A DNA stretch of 64,000 nucleotides from Brachypodium distachyon (Eukaryota; Streptophyta; Magnoliopsida; Poales; Poaceae): contig NC_016131.3 of the NCBI RefSeq assembly GCF_000005505.3, forward strand, positions 58,575,355-58,639,354, in the 5' to 3' direction. Below, one piece after another: positions 46,665 through 58,600 of this stretch. Under the pieces are notes generated by a model that was not told where the DNA came from, searched no databases, and worked only from the letters and a program-made list of their open reading frames with translations. Position 1 is the first letter of the stretch. Every line of letters starts with the position of its first letter. The translations under genes and the position numbers were made by a program.

Positions 46665-47461
46665 TTCTCCTCTTCGTCAGAGATGCATGGTAAGATAGTA
46701 CCGAGGATATATGCATAGTAAGGGACGAGTTGTTCCCCACCAAGCTTCGCGAACTCATTTATCTGCACTTTCAAGCAGACAAAATGTGACAGTACTACAA
46801 GTATTTAAGCAGATTTTCTTAAGGCTGATAAATTCCTGAATAGCAGAAAAGATGCAAAACAAGAATTACCCATGTGATGACGTCAATCGAGTGAATTCAT
46901 CAGACGAGCCTGCCCTCCGAACAAGAATTTCGGCCATGCGACCATCTACATTCTTTTCATTTAAGGTTGGGTAGTCAGCATTAGAAGAGGAAAAAGGAAA
47001 TGAAAACAATACGTTGATTGTTAGATAACCACATAAAAAATGAACAGGGTAGTGTCCATATGGCAAGATATCTATTGCAGTTACACTGCTAACAGATACG
47101 TACAGAATTACAGATGTACAAGCAGTTTTACTGAGCATAGCCTTACAGGTGAATTTTTTATTTCCTGCAGAAAATTCAGAACGTGCTGCATCTGCTTGCT
47201 GGCTTATCTCATGACTCGAATCACTCAGCATATTAAATAAACCTGCATGGGGTAGCAAGCATAAGGTTGGCATAACTGCATATACAGGTAATACACTGGG
47301 GGATAAGAGAGGCATTACCATCGAGAAAATCAGGAAGGAAACCAAGCATGTCAATATCAGGCACACTGTCTAAGACTGTTATCCACCCCACCAAAAATTG
47401 CCGTACATATGGATTCAGCACAATCATGCACTCTCTCAATAGTGGTATGAATTCTTCTATG
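46665..47461 (-). pseudogene. VAC14 homologue fragment (four exons, frameshifted)
   Basis: Four consecutive exon-like blocks on minus: 47319-47461 (EEFIPLLRECMIVLNPYVRQ, then FLVGWITVLDSVPDIDM), 47147-47242 (FNMLSDSSHEISQQADAA), 46870-46952 (GRMAEILVRRAGSSDEFTRL) and about 46665-46762 (INEFAKLGGEQLVPYYAYIL). They keep splice borders and match VAC14, the HEAT-repeat scaffold of the PIKfyve/Fab1 complex that makes PI(3,5)P2. The second block has one extra T in a T-run and the third lacks one base, so the frame is broken twice. The rest of VAC14 (about 700 residues) is absent. This is a gene fragment, perhaps carried here by a transposon, and is unlikely to make a VAC14 protein. Confidence 0.8.
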
Positions 47462-48007
47462 CTAAAAAGGAACTTTGAAATAAAGGTGTCAATGAGAAGT
47501 GAACACTAAGTTCAAGATAAGCAAAATACTGATACGGAATTTTTTTTACTAAAATAGCACAACATTGGATTCAAAAAAAGAAAAAAATACAACACTGCAC
47601 AGAGAATAACCAGAGGAACTAAAATGAATTCCCAAGCCCAGCTAACATTCTTGGAATAATAAAAGAGAGTGGTTCTCAAAACCAAATAATCCAATATCAC
47701 CAACTCCCAACAAAATTGAGCATATAATTAGCTGTAGCTGAATTACAAGACACTAAGATTGAAATAAAATAAACTAGAAGACACTGGATGCTAAACATCT
47801 ACAGGGGTAGGCAACACTACAATCATCAATCAGGCCAGCTCTCTTGCACACATAACTCCACATGTTTTCAACTCAAGTAAAAGGATGACCACAAGTTCAA
47901 TACTCGACGAGATGACAACACCCGTTGGTTCGGTGGTGTCGGATCTCCTCGGCCGCTGAGTAAGCGCGTGGAGCTGGTGCAGCCTCTGCAATACAACCAT
48001 GTATTGT
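47462..48007. other. Region between VAC14 fragment and F-box pseudogene
   Basis: AT-rich. It may include the former 3' untranslated region of the F-box gene. No gene is recognised. Confidence 0.5.
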
Positions 48008-49374
48008 TCAGCTGGGAGGAGTTGTTGAGACCGGAGCAAGGCTCTCTTCAAACAAACCGAATCTTGAACTAGGAATCATGGTTTCAAGTGAAGTGTGTGT
48101 CTCGGTGATTGAAAGAATGGTCTCTAGAGACTGAGACCCAAGGTCATAGGTGCAAACCTTCTTCTGAAACTTGTCAGAAATTTTGTGCTCGCTAGTAGCG
48201 ATGATCATCTTCTTCCTTGAGCCAGCATTGGCAGTAGAACCCATAACTCTGACAACCTGTGTCCGACATAAATCTCTTGCCACACGCCCAAACAAATTAA
48301 TGCGATGATTCAGTGACCAGGCAGAGGAGGTAGAATCCAGCAACTTCCATATCTCGAGAATGCAACCACCAGAAGGGTTATATCGAAGGTCTCGGACCAT
48401 ACAGAGTTGGTTATCCATCTGCACTAGGTGCTCTCCTAGTGTCCCAGGCATGGAGGGGCGTTCCCCTGTCTCTCTTGCCGACAAAGCTGTGGATGAGTAC
48501 ATCTCCGGCGTCCAGAAGGGTGGTGGTCCAACAAAACTGAAGGTCTCCTCGGACAGAGAAAAGGATATCACGGCAGCTCTTGGCCTTGTGAAGAAGGAAT
48601 TAGGCTGGACCAGCAAGTGCAAGGATCCGTTTGCAAACACAGGAGGTAGATTGTCCAAAGCTGCATTGGCAATAGCAGAACGTGCAAACCTGCGCAACCC
48701 AAGGGGTACTCCTCCGGTAGGCGGCCTCCAGCAATCCCCATCACCACCTCCATCTCCATGCGTGTACACCTCACACCTTACGGACTCGACCTCATGGCGT
48801 GTCCCCTTGCTCAGCCTCACCACCTTGTACTTCCTTGCCCGGGCGTCGAATCCGAATCCAGCACAAGTATACGTGGCACGATGGAGGAAAGGCGGTAGGC
48901 GTGTGACTGCCCGTGTGGCTGCGTTGCAGATGTAGTAGGCCGGCGCGGCGTCGTCGTAGAGGAGGGAGAGGCCATGGCAGGGTGCTGGCGTCAGTAGCTG
49001 CATCGAGCTGCCGCAGGCAGAGTCGAGGGCGAAGAGCAGAGCATCGTCGTCCTTGCCTTCTGACGGGGAGCATGAGTACACCTTGGTCGACGACGTTGCC
49101 GTGGTGGCGGGTGAGACGAAAAGTAGCTTGGGGCTGGCGGTATCCGCCATGTGGAGGCTGCGGAAGACGTCGGTGGAGAAGAGTGCCGCCCAGGAGCGGC
49201 AGACGGCCGGAAGCGGAGGATGGATTGGCCGGGGAGCCGCAGCAGCACCTCCGATACCATCTCGTCCGGGAGCGACCCGCCGTCGGAGGAGACAGCGGCC
49301 TTCTTCCTTCCTCCGGGGTTGCAAGCAGAGGACGGCATGGCCGTGGCAGCCTTCCTCTTGCTGCTGCGACGCAT
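48008..49374 (-). pseudogene. F-box protein gene with a one-base frameshift in the F-box
   Basis: Starting at the ATG at 49374 (MRRSSKRKAATAMPS), the frame encodes the first half of an F-box, SLPDEMVSEVLLRLP then SILRFR. The second half, AVCRSWAALFSTDVFRSLHM, continues in another frame. One base is missing near 49206-49210 (GGCCGG on plus). After that the frame is open to 48008, with an F-box-associated region (YICNAATRAVTRLPPF, FGFDARARKYKVVRLSKGT, VISFSLSEETF, WSLNHRINLFG). An intact protein would recruit SKP1/CUL1 and bind a target through the C-terminal domain. The 458-residue frame from an upstream ATG reads out of frame through the F-box start and is not the native product. It could instead be a sequencing error in a GC-rich spot. 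Confidence 0.75.
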
Positions 49375-49699
49375 CGTGTGGCAACCGACCAACTCGTCTG
49401 CCGCAAAATCAAATCAACACACGGGGACGGAGATCTCAGTCTTGTACAAGACGACGAGATCTGCTGGTACTTGACGACACAAGGAAGCCTCGATTTTTCT
49501 GTGGCCGGGAAGAAGACGAGACGAAATGGGGATTTTTATGCGCAGGAGAGGAGAAGAAGACGACACCGCGAACCCCCATCTTCATCTCGGACAAGGGTTT
49601 CAGCGGCGTGCGGACACTGTGGAGTATAGCCGGCTATCGGCCCGGCTTTTCCGTTTGTGCCCGGCCCGAGTCCCTGTCCGTTTATGTAACTTTTTTTAA
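49375..49699. other. Upstream region of the F-box pseudogene
   Basis: Likely former promoter or leader, bounded on the right by the MULE-like element. The segment GGCTATCGGCCCGGC is GC-rich. No gene is seen. Confidence 0.4.
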
Positions 49700-50898
49700 G
49701 AAAGGAGTCCATATTTCATTCCAGATGTATCCTTATGTATCTCTATAGTCGCATACCTCTCTGAACTAGAAAACCGTTTAATTTACATCCTGAAATCACT
49801 AATACCAGATAAATCACATCCCTTAACGATTTTGGTGCTGACGTGGCACATTTAAGGCGGTTTAGAGACTGATTAGGTTTGTTGACTCTTGTTTGACCGA
49901 TGACGTGGCGTTGGATGACCGAAATGCCCTGTTCTTCTCCACCGTGCCCAGTCCTTGCCCGTCCCGTCGGCCAACCCGGCATGGCCGTTGTCTCCTCCGT
50001 CCTCTCCTGCACTGCTCCGCCTACCCAGCCCCTCGCCCTTATCTCCCTGGACGAGTCCCCTCCCTAGTGCATCTCCTCCCCTTGGCGCTGCCCCTCTTCT
50101 GTCTTCTCATTCCCCCCCCCCTCTCCTGCTCTCTCTTCTCTACCCTCCCGCACACGGCCACCTCCCCCGTCTCCGGCGAGCTCCCTCGAGATCCTCGGCG
50201 ACTGCCTCTCCTCGCAATGCCCCTGCGCGTCCTGCCCCTCCATCCCGCCTCCGTAGACGCATCGCACAGCCCCGCACGCGCACGTAGCCTATGCCGCGCG
50301 CTTGTCTTCCCCACCTCCGGCCAAGAGCCGCCGCGCTCGCCCCAGCCGCTCCCGCGCTCCCCTGACCCATACGCCTGTACCACGGGCACCGCGTCACTGC
50401 AGCGAGTGCACATCCATCGTTCGCATGGACTTTCCTGAGCCCGAGCCATACCCACATCGTCGACCGCCGCCGCCGCTCCTACCTCGCCGTCGCTGGAAGT
50501 CTCCAGCGCGGGATTCCCTCTACCGTCGCCGTCATCTGTCTCCTCGTGTTGGCACGCACGAGGGGACTCGTCCAGGGATCTCGTCAAGGGAGATAAGGGT
50601 GAGGGGCTGGGGTATGACGAGCAGTGCAGGGGAGGACGGAGGGGACAACGGCCATGCCGGGTTGGGCAACGGGCGGGCATTTCGGTCATCCAACGCCACA
50701 TCATCGGTCAAACAAGAGTCAACAATCCTAATTAGCCTCTAAACCGTCTTAAATGTGCCACGTCAGCCCCAAAACCGCTAAGGGGTGTGATTTATCTGGT
50801 ATTAGGGATTTCAGGGTGTAAATTATACGATTTTCCAGTTAGGGGGGGGGGTATGCAGCTACGGAGATACATTTGGGGGTGAAATACGGACTTCTTTC
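49700..50898. mobile_element. MULE-like element with long terminal inverted repeats
   Basis: A left arm (49700 to about 50066) and a right arm (about 50553-50898) are inverted copies at roughly 85-90% by eye. Both start GAAAG(G/A)AGTCC and share GACGTGGCACATTTAAG and GATGACCGAAATGCCC, and the match extends into GC-rich DNA with CATGGCCGTTGTC. A unique GC-rich middle of about 490 bases has no recognisable transposase. The flanking nine bases (TTTTTTTAA and TTTTTTGTA) are a possible 9-bp target duplication, as in Mutator-like elements. It is non-autonomous. The transcript would fold into a long hairpin and could feed small-RNA production (inference). Confidence 0.75.
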
Positions 50899-52689
50899 TT
50901 TTTTGTAGGATTACACATTTGGTCCATTACCTTTCTCAATTATGGCCCAGCCCATCAGCATTTTCTATTTTAGCCCACCTTTTCGGGCATTAACGGGCCT
51001 GGGTCGGGATCGGTGCCGCGCATGGGCCTGGAGGTTGCGATTTCGGGCCGGCACGGCCCCTCTATTGTCGGGTTTCACCGGGCCGCGCCTGAGCCAGGCC
51101 GGACCAGCCCGATAGCCTCCTATACTGTGGAGGAGGAGGACAGGACATGTTGGCGATTTATTAATGGAAAGAAACAAGTGCTACGGTACTACTTGTATTT
51201 TTTGTTGATCCATGCTTTATTGTATTGTTTGCTATCTGCTCCCTCCGTTCTAAAATGTAGGGCGCATATTTTTTTGTTAGATTTTAAAATTTTGACCAAC
51301 TTTAACATCTACGGTGCTAAATGAAAATGATTAAATCTGTTGAGAAGCACATTTTTATATTACTTTAGTTTGATACTGTCAATGATAACCTTTTATTTTA
51401 CTATGAAGCATGGTCAAATTGAGACATCTCGCAGTGTGTTCTGTTTAGAATTTGGTCCAAAATCTGACTATGAATGCTTGAGATCTCTCTGTTTTTATCA
51501 CAACCACCATGTATTTAGTATCTTACTTCACATACACAAGTACCGGTTCTGGCTTGGACGTCTGGACCTGGCTTCTTCACGACATATGTATCACGAAAAA
51601 TTGATGGACTGTCGTGTGTGCAGGGCCTAAGTAAAGCGAGCCAACACCGGGCGTGTTTGGTTTACAACTTGCTTGCCAAAGTTCGGCACACGGCTGACAC
51701 GGGATCCAGAGGACCAAGTACACTAGGTAGTTCTTTATGCTTAATGGAATTTGATCACCAAAGCCTACCTCTTTATGTAGAGCTGGCGCTGCCAAACCCG
51801 ATCTAAACAATTAATGGAAATTGTTGGTGGTTCTAAAAGATCGATGCACACTCCTGCGATTTGTTAAGTGCTCCTTATGCATCGACTTATTTTCTACTCT
51901 ATCTGTCAGATACACGTCACTTATTTCCTGACGGAATGAGTAGTTTTTTTTTAATCCCCCTCAAGCACAATCCAAAACATTGACCTGGACCTTTTTTCAA
52001 GCTCCCAACAGAAGGCAGAAATCCTACTAATCCAAAACAGTACTGACCTTGAGAATATGATGCTATGGTTTCTCCAGATTTATGGCTGGCTCTAATATAT
52101 GTATGTAGTTGGATTTCTTTTTTGGGGATACCATCCGGCTAGCTTTATTGAACTTAAAAGACATACATCGTTCACCAACAAAGGCAATAAAAAGCTAGGG
52201 GAATCATCATCCCAAGCACAAGCGAATTTAGACTAAAAACATTCTTAGCAATCTCATGAGCTACCGTATTGGCTTGCCGATGACAACTTCGACACCTTAC
52301 TGAAACCTGTGAACATAATTCTACCGTTGAGGAAGATGGCCGAGGCGGCTGTAGCAGAAATATTGATTGAATTATAAAGTTATCGAGTCACAATTGCTTA
52401 GCAAAGAATAACACCTGTATTATCATTAACTTTCATATGACACTAGTTTCAATGCTTTTTAAAACTGGAACGGAAACTATATTAATCCGTGTTTTGATGA
52501 TTCTTAACTCCTATAAAAGAGCCTTGTGGTGGTGGCCGTACGTCACACCCCACCGGTCTCTTACGTGTGGGACCTGCCACCGTCGGTCTCCCCAATCAAC
52601 TCTGCCGATTCTCCGATTGCCATATATATGTTTCTCTCCCGTGTCTCCCTGCGCTGACCGATAGGAATTCGAATCCAAAACCCCATCTC
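50899..52689. other. Intergenic region with a truncated MITE end
   Basis: GC-rich just after the MULE-like element, then AT-rich. At 51240 a CTCCCTCCGTTCTAAAATGT end resembles a Stowaway-like terminus, but the matching right end was not found. No gene is supported. Confidence 0.45.
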
Positions 52690-53230
52690 GCCCCTCCCCT
52701 GCGTGGTCGCCGGCCGCCGCCAGCACCTCGTCCCTCCCCTGCGCCCTAGCCCGCCGCCCCCAACACCTCGCCCATCCCCTGCGTGGTCGCCGGCCGCCCC
52801 CACACCGCGCCTCCTCTCCGCCCTAGCCGCGCACCAACACCTCGCCCCGGCGTGCCCTAGCCGGCCGCCCCCAGCACCTCGCCCATCCCCTGCGTGGTCG
52901 CCGGCCGCCCCCACAGCACGCCTCCCCTCCGCCCTAGCCACGCACCAGCACCTCGCCCCGGCGTATTCGCCGGCCTCCCCACACTGCGCCTCCCCTGCGC
53001 ACTAGCCGGCCGGCCCCAGCACCTCGCCCATCCCCTGCGTATTAGCCGGCCGCCCCCAGCGTGGTCGCCGGCCACCCCCACACCGCGCCTCCCCTCCGCC
53101 CTAGCCGCGCACCAGCACCTCGCCCCGGCGTATTCGCCGGCCTCCCCACACTGCGCCTCCCCTCCACCCTAGCCGCGGACGAGCACCTCGCCCCTTCGCC
53201 GGCCTCCCCTCACAGCGCCTCCCCTCTGCC
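52690..53230. repeat. GC-rich complex tandem repeat
   Basis: Phrases such as CACCTCGCCCATCCCCTGCG, GGTCGCCGGCCGCCCCCACA and GCGCCTCCCCTCCGCCCTAG recur several times. Two units are 111 bases apart (52771 and 52882). Open frames exist on both strands only because of the base composition. It is likely a minisatellite. Confidence 0.8.
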
Positions 53231-54069
53231 CTAGCCAACCCAGCACGCTCTGCCCCCTCCTCTCACGCGGCTGGTCCGCCACAGATCCTCCAGGCGACCT
53301 TCGTTGCAGTCGACGGCCAAGAAGAAGTGCGAGAAGCGAGGGGAGAAAGGAGGCCGCCGGGGCCGGCGAGTTGCCGTGCAGTGGGTGTGGACGGGTCAGG
53401 CTGGGGCGATTGAGTCCGCCGCCGCCGCCCACGCCCATTGAAATCTCCTCCACCGCGGGCACACAACTTACAGGTTTAGTACTGCCTAATTTGAGTTCCG
53501 AGTCACGGTTCACTGAAATTTCGAATTTTAGGATTTGTTGGATGCATAGCCTGGAAGTCCTTGGTGCACTTCGTCTAATAGGGTATGAAAATGTGCTGGC
53601 ATTTTAGGAATACCACCATTCATGATGTTGTTTTGTTGAATTGGTATGAAATATCATAAATTGTATCGGCCCAAAGGTGAAGGGAGCGCCGCTGCTGATT
53701 GACATCTTAAGATAAGAAGTAACAATCACTTATCATGCAGCTAGCCTGTCAAGCACAATGGTAGAAGTAATTTTTTTACCATGGTTAAATGTTGTAACTA
53801 TGCTGTTGCCTGTTGAATAATCTCCTCCATTGCCTTGGTTCATTTTCTCTACAACTTAATTATGTATGCCACATGAAAACTTCCTCGGTGAAAACAGAGA
53901 AGAGATATTTGTTTGCAGCTCTTGTGAATTGAACTCAGCCGGTGTCATTGACTCTACATATGTTACGCTGTGACCATATTCAGTGTCATTTAGTTTCAGT
54001 GGCATTCTAATGTAACCGGCTTAGCACTCATGTTAATGCTCTAATATCCTCCTGAAAAATTGTTGCAGA
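53231..54069. other. Mixed GC-rich to AT-rich DNA next to gene fragment
   Basis: No gene was recognised. The GC-rich part to about 53475 ends at a possible donor and might be a first exon of the fragment that follows, but no homology supports this. Confidence 0.35.
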
Positions 54070-54213
54070 GAGCTGTACACAAATAATATTCAGGTCACTA
54101 TCCCAGCTGAGCTTCGGAGTCTCAAGAGCCTTATTACCTTGGACTTCTATGACAGCAATATATGCAGGGACAATACCAATAGAACTCAGCAAGCTGAGAT
54201 CCTTAGTTTTCCT
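54070..54213 (+). pseudogene. Captured LRR protein exon (LRR1/SERK-type repeat)
   Basis: A block with AG and GT borders encodes [20 protein letters not shown] and [11 protein letters not shown], then, after a one-base insertion, [16 protein letters not shown]. Together these look like two leucine-rich repeats of small plant LRR proteins (LRR1 type) or SERK ectodomains. Missing neighbouring exons and the frameshift mark it as a fragment. Confidence 0.65.
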
Positions 54214-55675
54214 GTGAGTACTTTTCTGTTATTTCTATTGTAACAATGTAAGCATATAACAGCCCTCTCATTTTTTGCACCATGTTCTATTTATTGGAAG
54301 CGTCTCACAATTGATTCTTCAAGTAGTTTTTGACATTTTATTGCTCACCTTATTGGATAGTTTCTATTGGTGAAGATCTGATATCTTATTGACTGCCCTA
54401 ATATTGCTAGGGTCGCCACCAGTCAAGTCTCCTCCACTGCCTGCTCCAGTGAGCAATCCCTCTCCACCACTGCCTGCTCTGGTGAGCTCTCCACCTCCAC
54501 CGGTAAAATAACATCTTATCGGAATTCTGAATTAACATAGAGTGGAAATAAACATATTTTATGTATGCTGGTTGAATGTGCAAGCAAAGATACTATTCTC
54601 ATACCACATGTCTACATACATACATAGCACATAGGTATTGTATATGGATGAATGTACTCTCCCCAATGGCTGGCTAAACTAATGCAAATTGATTTGCTTA
54701 TTTTACCTAATCAATCAAAGGCTGGTGTCTGCATGTACTGATGCGCCCGCATTACATATGCTAAATGCCAAACTTGTCATAATGTTAAATAGATTAGGTA
54801 CATAGGCCATTGGTTCTAGAGTAGTTGTCAGTACAAACTAAAGCCAAACATCGACTTGGTCAATCTGAAGTTAATGAAGTAATTAGTACTACTGAAAAAA
54901 AGTCAAGAGTATAGGGGAAATGGTAAGTCAACTGTGTCAAAGCTCTTTGTAGGTCGTCTATCCATGTTGTGATACAGGACCTGAATCAATATGATGCACA
55001 CACAGAGAAATAGATTCATAAATTGGAAGCAAGCATGTGATCTTCCTTTGTTTTGGGAATCTGGTGGTGTCTGCCTTCTTCAGTTCAGATCAGATGCTAT
55101 ATGTGATTAATTCTTTTGTGCCATGCTTAATTTAATTTAATGGGTTCAGTCTCAGTCTGTGCACCAGCAAGTTTGTTTGCTCCTAACATAATCATTTAAT
55201 GTGTTGAGAAAACATTATGGATCGGCTTGAGAATTTAGTGCGAATAGATTAAGCAAAAAAATTCATGAACAAAGAACACCTAATGAGGAATAATATTTAG
55301 AAGAACTTGTTAGATTATTTTTTTACTTATCCAGGCAAGTCTGTTCTGTCAATAGCATCTTTTGAACCTAGGATTGTTATTCAATTTCAGATAGCACTTC
55401 AGTGGTGTTACAATTACTGGATGATAGCTGTTGGTTTTGTGTTTCCTATTTTTGCAACTTTATGGTTCCATGAACAAAATCATGGACTAACTCCCTTTTG
55501 CGACATGGCTAGGGTTACAAAAGTCTATCTTTCACATCGGTAAACATGTTCGAGAAAGGAGAAAGCTCAAAAGGTACTAATCTCTAGATGGATATATTTC
55601 TTATGGCATGCTTACTTTATTATGCGTACAAAGTTTCATCTTTTGTTGACCCAATCTTTGATGGGATTATTTTAG
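54214..55675. other. Region upstream of the Helitron Rep gene
   Basis: Mostly AT-rich. Near 54412-54525 a plus-strand segment reads SPPPVKSPPLPAPVSNPSPP and may be a fragment of a proline-rich protein gene. No Helitron 5' end could be fixed here. Confidence 0.35.
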
Positions 55676-58600
55676 GACGAAAGCGTCCTCGTGGTTCTAG
55701 TCGCTCTGCTGGCCTCACACCAGAACAAAAAAGACAAGCAAGGCGGGAACGTGATAAAAAGCGCCGTCAAAGTTTGACACCCGAGGCTAGGGAAGAGATA
55801 AATGCTCGCAGAAGAGCGCACACGGAAAGTTTAACACTTGAAGAGAGACAGGCTGCTAATGCCCGCCGAAGGGCGGCTCGGAAAAACTTGCCAATTGAGG
55901 AGAGACAAGAGGCCAATGCTCGCCTTAGGGCTGCTAGGAAAAACATATCACCCGAGGCAAGGCAGGCACTACTAGATCATCGTAAGGCAAGCTACGCAGC
56001 TAGGCGAGACACTCTGTGCACGGAGTCCATCGCAATGCGATGCCCCGAGCCATGTGCTCTACAAGTAGACCACCCATCATCGAGCACACCAACATTCAGA
56101 GATAGAAATGATGGTAAGGTTTCCAACCTGTTCACCATTTTTTGTCCGAAATATAATGTTTCATCCTTTACTTTCTCATCCACATGCTAGATGATATGGA
56201 ATCCCTCCTCAACGGTATCAGGGGTATGGACACCATCCATGAGGATGACATGGATGAGGAGTACTACATCTTCAGTGGTGAAGGTAATTTTGACATTGTT
56301 TGTTCAATCCATTTTATATATAATGCGATGTGGTAACACACTCACTATAAATGCGTACAGGTGGAAATGTTAGCGAGGACGTCGACTTTAATGAAGAAGT
56401 CGATGACTTTGTAGAAGGCTCCAATGCCCCGGATCCTTATGATATCGTTTACTCAAACATACCTAAAAATACACATTCCCTAAAACCCGTTGCAAGCTGC
56501 AAACACTGTGGTGCAAAAAGGTTTCAGTATGAGTCAAAGGGTTTCTGTTGTCGGTTGGGGAAAATCAAGTTGGCAAATGTAGCACCCATCCTAGAACTTA
56601 TGAGGCTCTGGTCGAGTGAAGATTCTGATGCAAGGCATTTTCGGGAGAGCATTAGATTCTTCAATGGTCACTTTTCTTTCACAACCCTCGGTGTCAGCCT
56701 TGATAATAACTACACCAACATGAGGTCAGGGGTGTACACGTTTCGGGCTCATGGCCAGATGTACCACAATGTGCATTCATTTGGTCCAAGGGATTCCGGA
56801 CCGGACCATTTGCAGTTGTACTTCTATGATGACGACCCCACCTTGCAACATCGCTTTCGGCATTCTCCTAGCCTTGACCAAGAGGTCATTACAAAGTTGG
56901 TCAACATCCTTAGGGACAACCCATACTCCCAAATTTTTAGGAGCCTAGGCCAAACCGAGGACCTTGCGGAGTATAGAATATCCTTGAACACTGACCAGAG
57001 GTTGGACCAACGAAGGTACAATGTACCGCTATCGTCAGAGGTGGCTGCTGTCTGGGTTGAGGGCAATGACCTTGTTAGGAAGTTCAAACGAAGCGTTATC
57101 TTGTACGGAAATGACAACACGAAGAGTGGTATACAACCATATTAGGGTTGCTATGACCCCCTATCGTACCCCCTCTTCTTCCCGAGGGGAGAGCTTGGTT
57201 GGCATCCTCAGATCCCAAAGGTTGGTGTCTCCTTAGATGAGGTGCTCCAGTCTAATGAAAATGAAGACAACGACCCAGGTTAACCATTTGGTGTACTTAT
57301 GTGTAGTTTCTTTTTTTTCTCCATATTGAATGTCCACCTAATTTTGTGCTACCCACTTTATAGAAATGAATAGCCGCCTATGCGTCTCTGTTAGGGACTA
57401 CTACTGCTATAGGTTACAGACACGTCCTAGGATATTCAACCCCATATTGCATGGCCAGCGTCTATTCCAACAGTTCGCTGTTGACATGTATATCAAGGTG
57501 GAGGGCACAAGGCTGGACTGGATCAGGAATCACCAAAAAGAGATACGCGCTGACCTATATAAAGGCGTCATGGATAGCATCACTGCCGGAGAGAGTCGTG
57601 CAAATGCGGTGGGCAAGAGGACGGTACTGCCTAGATCATTCCAAGGGAGCTGTAGGGATATGAAGCGGAGGCACATGGATGCCATGGCATTAGTCCAAAA
57701 GTACGGAAAGCCAGATATCTTCCTTACAATGACCTGCAATCCCAACTGGGAAGAGATAGTTTGTGCACTAGAACCTGGCCAAACCCCACAAGACCGCCCT
57801 GATCTCATTGTTAGAGTATTCAAAGCTAAGTTGAAGGACCTAAAGAAGCAGCTATTCAAGAAGCACATCCTCGGCAAGGTAATTGCGTATGTGTATGTAA
57901 TTGAGTTCCAAAAGAGAGGCCTCCCACATGCTCACTTCCTGTTGATCATGGAGTCCGGATACAAGCTCACAACTCCAGAGCAATATGATCGCCTCATCTC
58001 AACTGAGCTTCCAGACAAGCATAAGTATCCGGAGCTATATGCGATGGTAATAAAGCATATGATGCACGGGCCTTGCGGGGTCTTAAACCCCAAGAACGTG
58101 TGCATGCAGGATGGATGTTGCAAGAATCGTACCCACGTCCATTTAACACGACTACCGTCCAAGGAAAGGACTCGTACCCCATTTACCGGAGACATGACGA
58201 CCATCATCGAGCACAAGTCCGAGGGAAAATTCTAGATAACAGGTGGGTTGTGCCATATAACCCTTACCTCCTGAGGATGTACAATTGTCATATCAATGTT
58301 GAGGTGTGCTCTAGCATAAAGGCCGTTAAGTACCTTTACAAGTACATATACAAGGGCCACGATCGGACTTCGGTCTCTCTTGATGAGCCTGATAGTAATG
58401 GCGAAATTGATGAGATCAAGAGATACTTAGATGCGAGGTGGGTTACACCACCAGAGGCACTATGGAGGATTTATGGCTTCCACCTTAGTGAAAACTTCCC
58501 ATCTGTGAAGCAATTGCAACTTCATCTCCCAGACATGCACATGATCTCGTTTAACGCGGCCATGATCTGAATGACGTCGTCACTCGTGAGGGTGCATCCA

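Noticed and set aside
48018..49384. 458-codon continuous frame as an intact F-box-region protein
   Set aside because: Its first part is out of frame with the clear F-box start (SLPDEMVSEVLLRLP), so the apparent start is an artefact of the frameshift.
49893..50742. Several long open frames on both strands
   Set aside because: They lie inside the inverted arms and GC-rich centre of the MULE-like element and are mirror images of each other; no domain.
52561..53172. Pro/Ala-rich frames on both strands
   Set aside because: Produced by the GC-rich tandem repeat; repeated phrases only.
55307..55543. 78-codon frame upstream of the Helitron Rep gene
   Set aside because: No similarity, AT-rich, no start context; not supported as a gene.
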